Shown: in pieces, positions 12,627 to 21,859 of the stretch
Layout of the letters: every line of letters starts with the position of its first letter
How positions within the stretch are numbered: position 1 is the stretch's first letter
Source of the DNA: Symsagittifera roscoffensis
Lineage: Eukaryota; Xenacoelomorpha; Acoela; Convolutidae
Length of the DNA: 64,000 nt
Direction: 5' to 3'
NCBI RefSeq assembly: GCF_963678635.1
Contig: NW_026970923.1
Span: forward strand, 24,309 to 88,308
Position numbers and translations under genes: made by a program
Notes under the pieces: model-generated
What the model was told of the DNA's origin: nothing
Seen by the model: only the letters and a program-made list of their open reading frames with translations
The model's database searches: none

Positions 12627-12762
12627 AACTGCTGATTGCCACAGCTGTTGCGGCAAGTGGCTCCGGAGTGGCTTTGATCCTCTACCTAGTGTTCAGAGGA
12701 GATGAGCGGGACAACCCCTTCCGAGAGTTCTTAAGATCCCATCCGCCCGCAACTGGCAAAAG
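12627..12762 (+). CDS. retinol saturase-like gene, N-terminal membrane-anchor exon
   Basis: 136-bp exon bounded by TTCGTCTTAG at the acceptor and AAAAG/GTGAGA at the donor. It encodes a hydrophobic segment (LLIATAVAASGSG...ALILYLVF), then charged residues and RDNPFREFLRSHPPATGK. This matches the plan of animal all-trans-retinol 13,14-reductases: an N-terminal ER signal or anchor, then a short NPF-containing linker before the dinucleotide-binding fold. The exon starts in phase 2 and leaves two bases (AG) that are completed by the next exon's first base, giving Arg. The start codon must lie in an earlier exon that I cannot identify. The next intron (5.9 kb) is swollen by nested mobile elements. 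Confidence 0.75.
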
Positions 12763-12773
12763 GTGAGAGCATA

Positions 12774-13506
12774 CAGTGCTGATTTAAATTATCCGGACAA
12801 AACGAACAAAACTTGAATTTTCAAACGCGTTTTTCTCAAATTGGGTTAAGATTAGACAAAAAGTGAAGAGAACAAAAGTTGCTTAGAATTTCACCAGAAA
12901 TAATATAATGCCATTTTTTCTCCGAATTCTCAACAAAAAATTTACCCCAAAAATGGGTCTTTTTGGCTTTTTTCAATTAATCAAGAATTACGCTGAAACT
13001 ACTTTGTTAATTGATAAGAAAATTATATCACAGGAAGCCTCTTACGCAGCTCAACAAAGTCTAAGATGGGTTAAATCTCCAAAAATCAGTATAAGAGAAA
13101 ATTTTTTTTCACTTGATAGTCAATAAAGGTGATTTTTACTATATAAAACCCAGAATTATTGCTTAAAAATATATTCTAAACATTTTTGCGCAAATTTTGA
13201 AGATTTAACCCTTCTTAAAATTTGTTTAGCTGCGTAAGAGGCTTCCTGTGATATAATTTTCTTATTAATTAACAAAATAGTTTCAGCGTAATTCTTGATT
13301 AATTGAAAAAAGCCAAAATGACCCATTTTTGGGGTAAATTTTTTGATGAGAATTTCGGAGAAAAAATGGCATCATATTAATTCTGGTAAAATTCTAAGCA
13401 ACTTTTGTTCTCTTCATTTTTTGTCTAATCTTAACCCGATTTGAGAAAAACGCGTTTGAAAATTCAAGTTTTGTTCGTTTTGTCCGGATAGTTTAAATCA
13501 GCACTG
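12774..13506. mobile_element. long palindromic MITE, Tc1/mariner-like
   Basis: A 733-bp element flanked by TA dinucleotides whose two arms (about 12774-13110 and 13190-13506) are inverted repeats of about 330 bp. Ends read CAGTGCTGATTTAAATTATC and the complement, resembling Tc1-family termini that start CAGT next to a TA target. There is no transposase, so it is a non-autonomous foldback MITE in the first visible RetSat intron. A diverged copy lies at 33044-33763. Confidence 0.85.
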
Positions 13507-13661
13507 TATAAGTTAATTATAAAAGATAAATGATTAAACAAAAGAAATAAATGTATCGAATAGCTGAGTGTTTATCAGATTGAAACTGAAATTTTATAAT
13601 TTTTTGATAATGAAAAATTTCAGTTTTTTTGTTGAAGCGTTTTGATAAGTCATCAGTTGTA

Positions 13662-13874
13662 GGCTCTTTTTCCTTCCCCCCCCCCCTACACCTGCAAATT
13701 TTTATATTTGAAGTTTCTGTTCACTTTGTCCGATTGTCATGAAATTTGCCATGCAGACTAATTAGGCCATCACAAACATGTTTGGTCTTCATAACTAACC
13801 TTGTAAAACCACTCGTTAGACCATAAAAATCATGTTTGAGTGAGGTGGGGGGGGGGGGGGGAGGAAAAAGAGCC
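13662..13874. mobile_element. hAT-type MITE inside the foldback arm
   Basis: 213 bp with perfect inverted ends GGCTCTTTTTCC / GGAAAAAGAGCC and the 8-bp target duplication CAGTTGTA (13654-13661 and 13875-13882). The intact sister arm of the foldback shows the unfilled site, confirming the duplication. Homopolymer C and G runs of 10 or more sit just inside each end. Confidence 0.92.
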
Positions 13875-14020
13875 CAGTTGTATTCAAGCGGCTGTTTATT
13901 TTTTTAAGGTTTATTTTTGTGATTTGTTTTCATGTAGAATTTCTACATGAAAACAAATCACAGAAATAAAGCTTAAAAAAATAAACAGCCGCTTGAATAC
14001 AACTGATGACTTATCAAAAC

Positions 14021-14214
14021 TTTCAACTGTGCATTATATATATTTAGCACACTGTCTAATTAAAACCAATTGACTTTCATCTGAAGTAATATTTCGTTCA
14101 TACCGATGTGAATAATCTCTGAAGTCATGATCTTTAATCTCTTGATACTAAAAATGGGAAACTAATTCATTCAATTAAATCTTTCGCTGCTATTTCAATT
14201 TATGGACCCTAAGA
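14021..14214 (+). mobile_element. copia element, 5' LTR
   Basis: 194-bp direct repeat of 18361-18554, differing at about two positions. The element is flanked by the 5-bp duplication AAAAC (14016-14020 and 18555-18559), and the empty-site sequence is visible in the opposite foldback arm. The termini read TTTCAACTG...CCCTAAGA rather than the usual TG...CA. Confidence 0.85.
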
Positions 14215-14224
14215 GGTTATGGGC
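14215..14224 (+). other. copia primer-binding site (initiator-Met half-tRNA type)
   Basis: GGTTATGGGC directly follows the 5' LTR. It is complementary to the anticodon-stem region of initiator methionine tRNA, the internal priming site known for Drosophila copia, rather than to a tRNA 3' end. Confidence 0.75.
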
Positions 14225-14421
14225 GATTTCGTGAAGAATTGAGACTCTACGCCTGACAGCATCAGAGAGTAAAATTCTACGGTGGTTTGTATGAATAGGA
14301 TTTCAAGAGAAAGAAAAGAATTGTTTGTATGAATTACAACTTTGAAAATAGAAGTTTTGAAAGAAAAGAGAAGTTTTGAAAGAGAAGTTTTACAATTCGA
14401 AATTTGAAGTGACATTTAACC

Positions 14422-14865
14422 ATGGCACGAAGTATTCAAACAAGATTGGAAAAATTGACTTTTTCGGGAAATGAAAATGATTGGGAGTATTTTGCTGAGC
14501 AATTTGAAGCTCGTATAGTTCTTTTGAATTTAAAGAAAACGTTGAAGGGAACAGATGTTCCAGGAAGTAGTGAAAATGAGACTAATGTTAATGATAGAAA
14601 AGAACAATTGTGGTGTGAATTAATACAATGCCTTGATCGAAAGTCTGTAATGCTAATAAAACGCGATAAACCAGATGGTTCAGCGGCATGGAATCGGCTG
14701 CAAAGCTACTTTAAAAGTACGGAACGACCACGTGTTCAAAGAATGTTAAATGAAATTTCTAATTTGAAATTAGAGGCGAGCGAATCGATTAAGGACTACA
14801 TACTTAGATCGGAAAATTTGCAAATGAATCTACAAGAAGCGGGAGAGGGTATTTCTGAAAAATGA
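14422..14865 (+). pseudogene. copia gag, 5' part (broken by a 1-base deletion)
   Basis: 147 codons with a Ty1/copia Gag N-terminal look (W.Y...F, then WNRLQSYFKS and KDYILRSENLQ, like the UBN2/copia Gag domain). The frame stops at TGA 14863-14865 in CTGAAAAATGATG. One more A in the A run would carry the frame on into the downstream frame (ISEK then MMIAMLLKG), which is the expected Gag continuation. A 1-nt deletion or sequencing error is more likely than two real genes. A programmed shift is possible but has no recognisable signal. Confidence 0.8.
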
Positions 14866-17800
14866 TGATTGCAATGCTTTTAAAAGGACTACCAAAAAAA
14901 TTTGATAATTTTACAACTGTGGTGAATTTTTCGAAAGATGCAAAAAGCTTGGACGAGATTAAAAGAGATTTGTCAAATTTTGCCGAAACAAGCAAGACTT
15001 TTTTGCAGAAAAATTCAACAAATGAAACGTTTTTTAGTAATAAAACTATTAAATGCTACAGTTGCGGAAAGCAAGGTCATAGAAAACAGGATTGCAAGAA
15101 AGACATAAAATGCTACAATTGCAATCAAATGGGACATTTTGCTAGAGATTGTAGGAAAAATACCCAAAATAACCATTCAAATAGCAGCCATCAAAAACAG
15201 TTTACATCAAAAAATCAACAAAACAAAAGCCATTTTACTTCAGAAAATGAAAACACTGTCGACTTTTTCAGTTTTCATTCTAATGACAATGATTTTGGCG
15301 TAAATTCCGACAAATTTTGCTTGATTGATAGCGGTTGCTCTGCGCATATGTTTAAAACACGCGAATTTTTTACGGAACTTGATACGAATATTAATGGAAA
15401 TGTTGGCTGTGCAAATGGAAGTAATTCAAAAATTGTGGGAAAGGGAAAAGTAACGTTTAAAGTTCAAACAAGTGATGGTCGATTGATAACTATAGAACTG
15501 AAAGATACTCTGTTTGTACCTACGTATACGCCAAATTTAGTTTCTGTATCTAAACTTAACAGAAATAAAGCTGATGTAATGTTTGATGATGTTTGTCCCA
15601 GAATAATTTTACCAGATAGTTCTGAAATTTTGCTTCAAAATCAACGAGATCTTTTCAAAATGAAAATTGAACTGGCAAATGAACACTCTGTGGAAAATGT
15701 TGCAATGGTTGTTTCGGACATAGAAATTTGGCATAAACGGCTTGGTCATAATAATTTTGATGACATCAAGAAATTAGAAAATCTAACGGAGGGAGTTAAA
15801 TTTAGCCAAAAGAAACATAATAACTGTGTTGATTGTCAAACTGAAAAAGCTAAGCGGAAAGCGATACCAAAAGTTTGGGGGACTAGAGCTACAGAAAAAC
15901 TAGAAATTGTTCATACGGATATTTTGGGACCAATTGATACGATATCTGTAGACAATTTTAAGTACGCAATAGGTTTTATTGATTCCTACACAAGATTTTC
16001 TGCGGTTTACTTATTGAAAAATAAAAGTGATAGCACTCAGATGCTCAAACAGTTCATAGCGGATTATGGTAAACCAAAAACAATAGCTAGTGATAATCCA
16101 AAAGAGTTCAAATTTGGAAAGTTTAAACAGTTTTGTCTTGATAATGCCATAAGAACTGAATTTTCTGCGCCTTATACACCAGAGGAAAATGGTAAAATAG
16201 AGCGAACTTGGGGTAGTGTAATGGCAATAACTAGATGTCTTTTACAAACTGCCAGCATGGAAAAGAAATTTTGGTCTTTTGCATTGAAAACAGCTTTCTA
16301 CTTGAAAAACCGAGTTTATCATTCTGCAATTGGGGTAACCCCATACGAAAAATTTTTCCAAAGCAAACCTGATTTGAAACACGTAAAAATTTTTGGTTGT
16401 GCTGCATATATGTTTGTCGAAAAAGTAAACATGAAAAAACTTGATTCAAGGGCCGTGAAAGGATTTCTGCTTGGATATAGTCTGAACAGTAAATGTTATA
16501 TAGTAGGAACTGAGCTTGATGGAAACTTTGAATTTTTGGAGAGTAGAAATGTTACTTTTGATGAAAAAGTTTTTCCTTTCAAAAATGACGATGAAAATGA
16601 TTCTGGACGGGAATTGGAAATAAGCGTTGAAAACTATTCTGAGATTTCTGAGAAAAATTCTGCGGATAATGTCAATGGCGGAAACCTTGAAAATGATCAA
16701 TTACGCCGCAGCGAACGGATCAAACAATTAAATGCGCCTGAGATTTCATTTTTTAGAAATGAGACAATTTTTGATGAGTGTTGGCTAGCTGATGCAACTT
16801 TTTATGTTGATAATTTGCCAAAAAATGCTAACGATGCACTTTCTAACCCCAATTGGAAAAAAGCAATGCAGGATGAATATAATTCTCTGATCAACAATAA
16901 TGTCTGGGAATTAGTTCCACAAACGGATCAAACTATTTTGGGGGGAAGGTGGCATTTTACTTTCAAATACAATAATGAGGGGGGAATTTCAAGATACAAG
17001 GCAAGATATGTGGCTAAAGGCTACAATCAAATCAAAGGCGTTGATTTCAAGGAAACCTTTTGTCCTACAGTAAAAATGGCAACATTACGACTTATTTTAG
17101 CAATTTCAACAGCTAAGGGTTTTGATGTAAGACAATGGGACGTAAAAACAGCCTATCTAAACGCTAATTTGGAAGAGAATGTCTTCCTGCAACAACCTGA
17201 AGGTTTTGAGCAGAAAGACAGTGGGGGTAATCAACTTGTTTGTAAGCTAAATAAATCTATTTATGGATTAAAGCAGTCAGGAAGAAATTGGTACTATACC
17301 TTACAGATGTTCCTTAAGTCAATAGATTTTACAGCGTCAAAAAGTGATCCCTGTCTTTTCATGAGAATTTCAAAAGATGTTTTGGAATACGTATGCATTT
17401 GGGTGGATGATATAATTTACGCTTGCAATGATGCTAACAAGTTTATATCATTTGAACAACAAATATCTAGTCAATTCAAAATCAGCGAAACAGCAAAACT
17501 TTATTGGTTTTTGGGGATGAAATTCAACTTTTGTGGGGATGGGTTAGAAATTTCTCAGGAAGCGTATATTGACAAGCTACTGTCAAAATTTGGTTTGATT
17601 GAGTGTAAACTAGTGTCTACACCTGCAGCTGATGGTTTAAAACTTTGTAAACGGCTACCAAATGAGGTGAAATTAGCAAACGACAAAGATTATAGAGGAC
17701 TTATCGGCAGTCTAAGTTACTTGTCAATTACTACAAGGCCTGATATTTCATTCATCGCTCATTGCTTGAGTAGATATGTGAACGACCCTACTGAAGTACA

Positions 17801-18353
17801 CTGGATTGCTGCAAAACGAGTTCTACGATATTTGAAAGGAACTAGATCGTATAAACTTATCTACAGACGATGTACTGCTACGCCAATCTTGTATGGCTAT
17901 TCTGATTCTGATTGGGGAGGTGACAGTGACACTAGACGCAGTACTAGTGGATATTGCTTTTTCCTGTTTGAAAACAGCGGTGCAATATCGTGGGCTAGCA
18001 AACTCCAAACTACTGTTGCAAAATCTACAGCTGAATCAGAGGCTACAGCTCTTTCGTTAGCCTGTAATGAAGGATTATTCCTGTTGAATTTGCTGATCGA
18101 AATCAAACTCGATTTAATTGATTTCAAAATGTTTGTGGACAACCAAGCATGTATTTCTCTTGTGAAAAACGACGTTAACAAGGGAGTCGTAAAACATTTT
18201 GCTATTCATCTACATTTCATCAGGGACTTAATTCAAAAGAAACAGTTGGATTTGAACTATATTGGGACTGACAATATGGTGGCTGATATTCTCACTAAGA
18301 ATTTGGGCAAGACAAAGTGCAAACGTTTTGGGCTTCAGATGTTCGCCAATTGA
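14862..18353 (+). CDS. copia Gag C-terminus and Pol polyprotein
   Basis: 1163 codons in Ty1/copia order. Two CCHC zinc knuckles lie at about residues 65-97 (CYSCGKQGHRKQDC and CYNCNQMGHFARDC). The aspartic protease has LIDSG at about 154-158. Then come a GAG-pre-integrase HHCC region (WHKRLGH...CVDC) at about 290 and an integrase with HTDILGP, ASDNPKEF and ENGKIER as the D, D and E boxes. The reverse transcriptase has WDVKTAYLNA, YGLKQS and WVDDI at about 846, and RNase H has YSDSDWGG and KSTAESEA at about 1012. The integrase box reads SDNPKEF where SDNG.EF is usual. Only the upstream gag frameshift breaks the element. It lies in sense orientation in a RetSat intron. Confidence 0.92.
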   Translation: MMIAMLLKGLPKKFDNFTTVVNFSKDAKSLDEIKRDLSNFAETSKTFLQKNSTNETFFSNKTIKCYSCGKQGHRKQDCKKDIKCYNCNQMGHFARDCRKNTQNNHSNSSHQKQFTSKNQQNKSHFTSENENTVDFFSFHSNDNDFGVNSDKFCLIDSGCSAHMFKTREFFTELDTNINGNVGCANGSNSKIVGKGKVTFKVQTSDGRLITIELKDTLFVPTYTPNLVSVSKLNRNKADVMFDDVCPRIILPDSSEILLQNQRDLFKMKIELANEHSVENVAMVVSDIEIWHKRLGHNNFDDIKKLENLTEGVKFSQKKHNNCVDCQTEKAKRKAIPKVWGTRATEKLEIVHTDILGPIDTISVDNFKYAIGFIDSYTRFSAVYLLKNKSDSTQMLKQFIADYGKPKTIASDNPKEFKFGKFKQFCLDNAIRTEFSAPYTPEENGKIERTWGSVMAITRCLLQTASMEKKFWSFALKTAFYLKNRVYHSAIGVTPYEKFFQSKPDLKHVKIFGCAAYMFVEKVNMKKLDSRAVKGFLLGYSLNSKCYIVGTELDGNFEFLESRNVTFDEKVFPFKNDDENDSGRELEISVENYSEISEKNSADNVNGGNLENDQLRRSERIKQLNAPEISFFRNETIFDECWLADATFYVDNLPKNANDALSNPNWKKAMQDEYNSLINNNVWELVPQTDQTILGGRWHFTFKYNNEGGISRYKARYVAKGYNQIKGVDFKETFCPTVKMATLRLILAISTAKGFDVRQWDVKTAYLNANLEENVFLQQPEGFEQKDSGGNQLVCKLNKSIYGLKQSGRNWYYTLQMFLKSIDFTASKSDPCLFMRISKDVLEYVCIWVDDIIYACNDANKFISFEQQISSQFKISETAKLYWFLGMKFNFCGDGLEISQEAYIDKLLSKFGLIECKLVSTPAADGLKLCKRLPNEVKLANDKDYRGLIGSLSYLSITTRPDISFIAHCLSRYVNDPTEVHWIAAKRVLRYLKGTRSYKLIYRRCTATPILYGYSDSDWGGDSDTRRSTSGYCFFLFENSGAISWASKLQTTVAKSTAESEATALSLACNEGLFLLNLLIEIKLDLIDFKMFVDNQACISLVKNDVNKGVVKHFAIHLHFIRDLIQKKQLDLNYIGTDNMVADILTKNLGKTKCKRFGLQMFAN

Positions 18354-18360
18354 GTGGGGG

Positions 18361-18554
18361 TTTCAACTGTGAATTATATATATTTAGCACACTGTCTAAT
18401 TAAAACCAATTGACTTTCATCTGAAGTAATAATTCGTTCATACCGATGTGAATAATCTCTGAAGTCATGATCTTTAATCTCTTGATACTAAAAATGGGAA
18501 ACTAATTCATTCAATTAAATCTTTCGCTGCTATTTCAATTTATGGACCCTAAGA
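18361..18554 (+). mobile_element. copia element, 3' LTR
   Basis: 194 bp, nearly identical to 14021-14214. It is preceded directly by a purine tract GAGTGGGGG (18352-18360), the expected polypurine tract. The Pol stop codon overlaps the start of that tract. High LTR identity indicates a young insertion. Confidence 0.85.
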
Positions 18555-18676
18555 AAAACGCTTCAACAAAAAAAACTGAAATTTTTCATTATCTCGAAAA
18601 TATTTGGAATACAAACATATGATTCCTGTAAACCCCTTTCAAAAGATTTTTTTTCAAAAAAGTGTTTTTTTTACAG

Positions 18677-18816
18677 GTCTTCGAAAGAAAAACGAAAGAT
18701 GTTGCGACATCATCTGCGCGGCTCCAATTTGGACAAGGTGCCTCGACACTTCGATGTCATCTGCATTGGATCTGGACTGGGATCACTCACCACAGCTGCC
18801 ATGCTGGCCAAAACAG
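18677..18816 (+). CDS. retinol saturase-like gene, FAD-binding exon
   Basis: 140-bp exon after the acceptor TTTTTTTTACAG and before the donor ACAG/GTGGAC. It reads in frame from the previous exon and encodes a basic linker, then FDVICIGSGLGSLTTAAMLA, the beta-alpha-beta dinucleotide-binding fold (GxGxxS/G) found in FAD-dependent retinol saturases and carotenoid isomerases. The strict continuity of phase across a 5.9-kb intron supports the gene model. Confidence 0.85.
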
Positions 18817-19223
18817 GTGGACATAGTTGAGCGAATGAAATAGTTTGAGAACTAACAAAACTGAAGTTTTTGAACATAGTATACGTGACAAGCTATTTCT
18901 AAACAACATAGGAAAAGACAAGGAAAGCATATTTGATGTTGATCTCTTGAACATATGGAAAACATCAGTTATATGTTTCATAATTCTGTATTGAAGCAAA
19001 GGTTCTTTGCGACTTCTTCGATATATCTCAATATTTTTTCAACATATATTTTTTCAGGCGTGAGATTCAAGTTTTTTTGCTTTCAAAGTTATAGGCTGTA
19101 AAAGGTCCACAGCAGTTGAGGAGTTGCATCTATGTTCCAATTTTTCCAGTTTGTTAAATTCCGGAGCTCTGCGTTTGGAATTGATTTTGTTAAAAACGTT
19201 AATCCAATTTTAAATCATTCCAG

Positions 19224-19379
19224 GTCGTTCAGTTTTGGTGTTGGAACAGCATGCAAAAGTAGGAGGGAGCTGCCACACCTTCGTTGAAGGTCCCTTCGAG
19301 TTCGACACAGGACTCCACTACGTCGGCAACCTCGGATTCTCATCATCCAACTTCAAACTCCTCGAACAACTCACCGAAG
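19224..19379 (+). CDS. retinol saturase-like gene, third visible exon
   Basis: Starts after ATCATTCCAG in the phase left by the previous exon and encodes GRSVLVLEQHAKVGGSCHTF, then the FEFDTGLHYVGN stretch, ending at LLEQLTEG. The second strand and the HTF and DTG.HYVG motifs are diagnostic of the RetSat/CrtISO family. Protein continuity to the next exon (TEG-QLTWAK) requires leaving at 19379 into GCCATC, so the donor would be GC rather than GT. No GT donor that preserves the family sequence is present nearby. The open frame that continues past 19379 has no family resemblance. Confidence 0.75.
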
Positions 19380-19746
19380 GCCATCAACAGACCACTCTTC
19401 TTTCCCAGTTTCAGACAGACAACTTTTTTAAGCAATTTTTAAAATCTGTTTTTGAGATGAGACACATCAGTAAAATCGTTTTAGTAATGTCTTGAGAAAA
19501 TCCTGAAATTGGTACAAAAAGGAGGGCTTCTAAGAAAAGTTTAGTCTCCAAGTTTATCAATTATCAAGGCGGGATCAATTGATCCTCATTTTTATACATT
19601 ATAGACATCAAAACTGTTTCAGTTGTGCAAACTCTTGCAAAAAAAGTAATATACCTTTCAGTTAAAATGAAACAAACTGAAAAAATAATCAAGAGAAAAT
19701 GAAATTAACAAATTTACTGAAAAATACAACTGGGAAAGAATTCAAG

Positions 19747-21191
19747 GCCAGCTCACCTGGGCTAAGATGGAATCGTGTTTCGACGAACTAGTCTTTGGAG
19801 ATCTTCAAAGCCAGCACGACGACTTGAGACGATTCTCCATCCATGGGGGATACGATAAGTGGAAGAAACACATGCTTGAACTGTTTCCAGATGAAGAAAA
19901 CGCCATCAATCAATACCTTAAGCTGATTAGATTCATAAAGTACATGAAAATATACTTCTGGGCTCTAAAAACAGCGCCAAAATGGATCGCACAATTTTTG
20001 GTCTCGCTGAAGATTTTGCCTCCGAAAAGTTACAGAGAGAAGTATTTTTACACTTCGGCAAAACAAGTTATTGAAAGTTTGACTGATAACGAAGATTTAC
20101 GAGCGTGTTTACTGTACAACTGGGCAGGAATTGCAGCGCCTCCGGGCGAAACGCCCCTTTATGCCTTAACTACAGTTTCAGATCATTTTGTATCAGACGG
20201 TGCCTTTTATCCCGTAGGGGGGCCTTCAATTTTACCCTTCTATTTGACCCAGACTATCATTAAAAACGGGGGTCATTTTTTCACAAAGGCTAACGTGAGC
20301 GAAATTTTAGTTCGTAAGACGAAAAAAGATTCCCTCGAAGCGTATGGAGTGCTTGTTAAATATGGAAGCGGAACGAACACTGCCGCTCAATACGAAGCCG
20401 ACTTGATCGTCTCGGGTGTCGGATTACACAACACTTATCTCGATCTCGTGCCTCGTTACGTATTAGACGATTTCTGTCCTAGTGCAAAGTGGCTTTTAGA
20501 AGAAGGATCGCCAAGCATAAGTTATTTCAACATTTTCGTCGGCTTAGACAGCGGCGATAAAGAACTGATTTTGCCGTCTCGTAACTTTTGGGTGTTCAAT
20601 GGTCCGAATTACGACGAGCTTTACCAGTCCTGGATTTCGGAGCCTGACCCGTTCGAGGCCCTGGAAAAGTTTGGGATTCCGGTTATGTTCGTTACTTTTC
20701 CTTCGGCTAAAGATGCGACTATCAATTCGGCAAATAAGAAGGGCTCGCAAACTTGCGTAGCGGTGACACTAGCGCCATATGAGTGGTTCAAAATTTGGGA
20801 CAACTGCCCGCAACGCAAGGCTGACCGAAACTACGAGAAGCTAAAAGACGCATTCGCGAGAAAAATGTGGAAACGAATTTTGCAAGTGTTTCCGTATTTG
20901 CAAGGAAAACGGAAACTGCTAATTGTCGGCTCCCCAGTGACTCATAACTATTACCTGAAAATGCACAAAGGTCAAATCAACGGCATTCAGCATAACATGG
21001 CTCGGTTTACAGAAAACTTCACAATCCAATGTCGAGCAAAAACTGAAATCAAAAATCTATTCATGACCGGCCAAGACACAGTTTTTTGTGGCGCTTCCGG
21101 AAGTTTAACTGCAGCCATGTTTACAACATCGGCTATTTTGGGGAGAAATGTTCATAGAGATTTGAATAAACTGTACAAAAAAAGTGTGTGA
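19747..21191 (+). CDS. retinol saturase-like gene, large C-terminal exon
   Basis: Reads on from the acceptor TTCAAG at 19746 and ends at TGA 21189-21191, about 480 codons. It contains the family landmarks: the GFYP-like segment (GAFYPVGGPS) after about 155 residues, internal repeats of the Rossmann-like half, FPSAKD, a Tyr-Glu-Trp-Phe motif (APYEWF), GSPVTHNYYL, and near the C-terminus LFMTGQD with GA.GSL.AAM, the FAD-contacting tail. The family catalyses FAD-dependent saturation of a retinol double bond at the ER membrane; substrate for this protein is inferred only. Total visible protein is about 620 residues, matching full-length animal RetSat (about 610). An AATAAA lies 8 bp after the stop. 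Confidence 0.85.
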
Positions 21192-21198
21192 ACGGCAA

Positions 21199-21204
21199 AA
21201 TAAA
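21199..21204 (+). terminator. poly(A) signal of the retinol saturase-like gene
   Basis: AATAAA eight bases after the TGA stop. This implies an extremely short 3' UTR unless a later site is used. Confidence 0.55.
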
Positions 21205-21340
21205 TTTAATCATCTTGAAATTATTTTTCTGTGTAAAAAGCGAGAATGAAAAAAATATGTGAACGTTGTTCCAATCACAATTTTATTGGATTTGTAATCA
21301 GATCAAAACAAAGTTATCGGTTCTGTTCTTGATCGGGTTT

Positions 21341-21441
21341 TCAAGGCCATCCGTTACTTTCAACATTTCCCATTTCGAGGTCAACTCGTTTATAATTCAG
21401 TGGCCGTTCAACCAACTCTGATTCAGATCCGGTGTCCGCGA
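21341..21441 (-). CDS. possible terminal exon of an unidentified convergent gene
   Basis: On the minus strand, after the acceptor TTTTTTTTTGAAG, an open frame encodes about 33 residues (ADTGSESELVERPLNYKR..., ending NGWP) and stops at 21341-21343. The composition (acidic, low repeat content, no stops) looks coding and unlike the surrounding AT-rich DNA. It would converge with the RetSat gene, whose poly(A) signal is 137 bp away. I do not recognise the protein. Confidence 0.4.
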
Positions 21442-21609
21442 CTTCAAAAAAAAACATAAACTATTTCATATGTATAGTAAATCTTGGTATATGCTAGAGG
21501 AGAAATGAAGTTTTCATCAGAATAAAGTCGACACGTGTACGTAACCAAAAAATCCGAGCTTTGATAAATTATCAAAAAATTCGGATCCGAATTACTATTT
21601 GGTCCGTTA

Positions 21610-21689
21610 CGAGAGTAATCAGCTCTGAAACTGCCATTCATAAGTTGAAAATAGCTTGACGTCGGCCAGTTCTTCTCCCTCATGATATT
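21610..21689 (-). CDS. possible penultimate exon of the convergent gene
   Basis: On the minus strand a block follows the acceptor TTTGAATTTCAG and ends at TCTC/GTAACG. Two frames are open. One gives MREKNWPTSSYFQLMNGSF and leaves one base that completes a codon with the two leading bases of the exon at 21441, so the phases fit. The other gives YHEGEELADVKLFSTYEWQF and then stops, which would make this an alternative last exon. I cannot choose between them, and neither is recognised. Confidence 0.3.
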
Positions 21690-21859
21690 TTTTCTGAAAT
21701 TCAAAACATAAAAAACTTTTTAAAATTGACTTTTCATGTCATAAACTGCATTAAAACGTGTGAGAGTGAACAGGTGAGCAAAATTTTATAATATTTTTTT
21801 GCATGCAAATAGCCCTGTGAACAATTTTTGAACAGTTTTTTTGCAATTTCACAAGTGGT

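Larger units (their letters stand above)
13600..18605. repeat. short foldback repeat, split by two later insertions
   Basis: Arms of about 130 bp: left arm at about 13600-13661 plus 13883-13938, right arm at 13939-14020 plus 18560-18605. The centre at 13938/13939 (TAGAATTTCTA) is an almost perfect palindrome. The left arm was interrupted by a hAT MITE and the right arm by a copia element. Each break re-joins exactly once the target duplications are removed. Confidence 0.8.
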
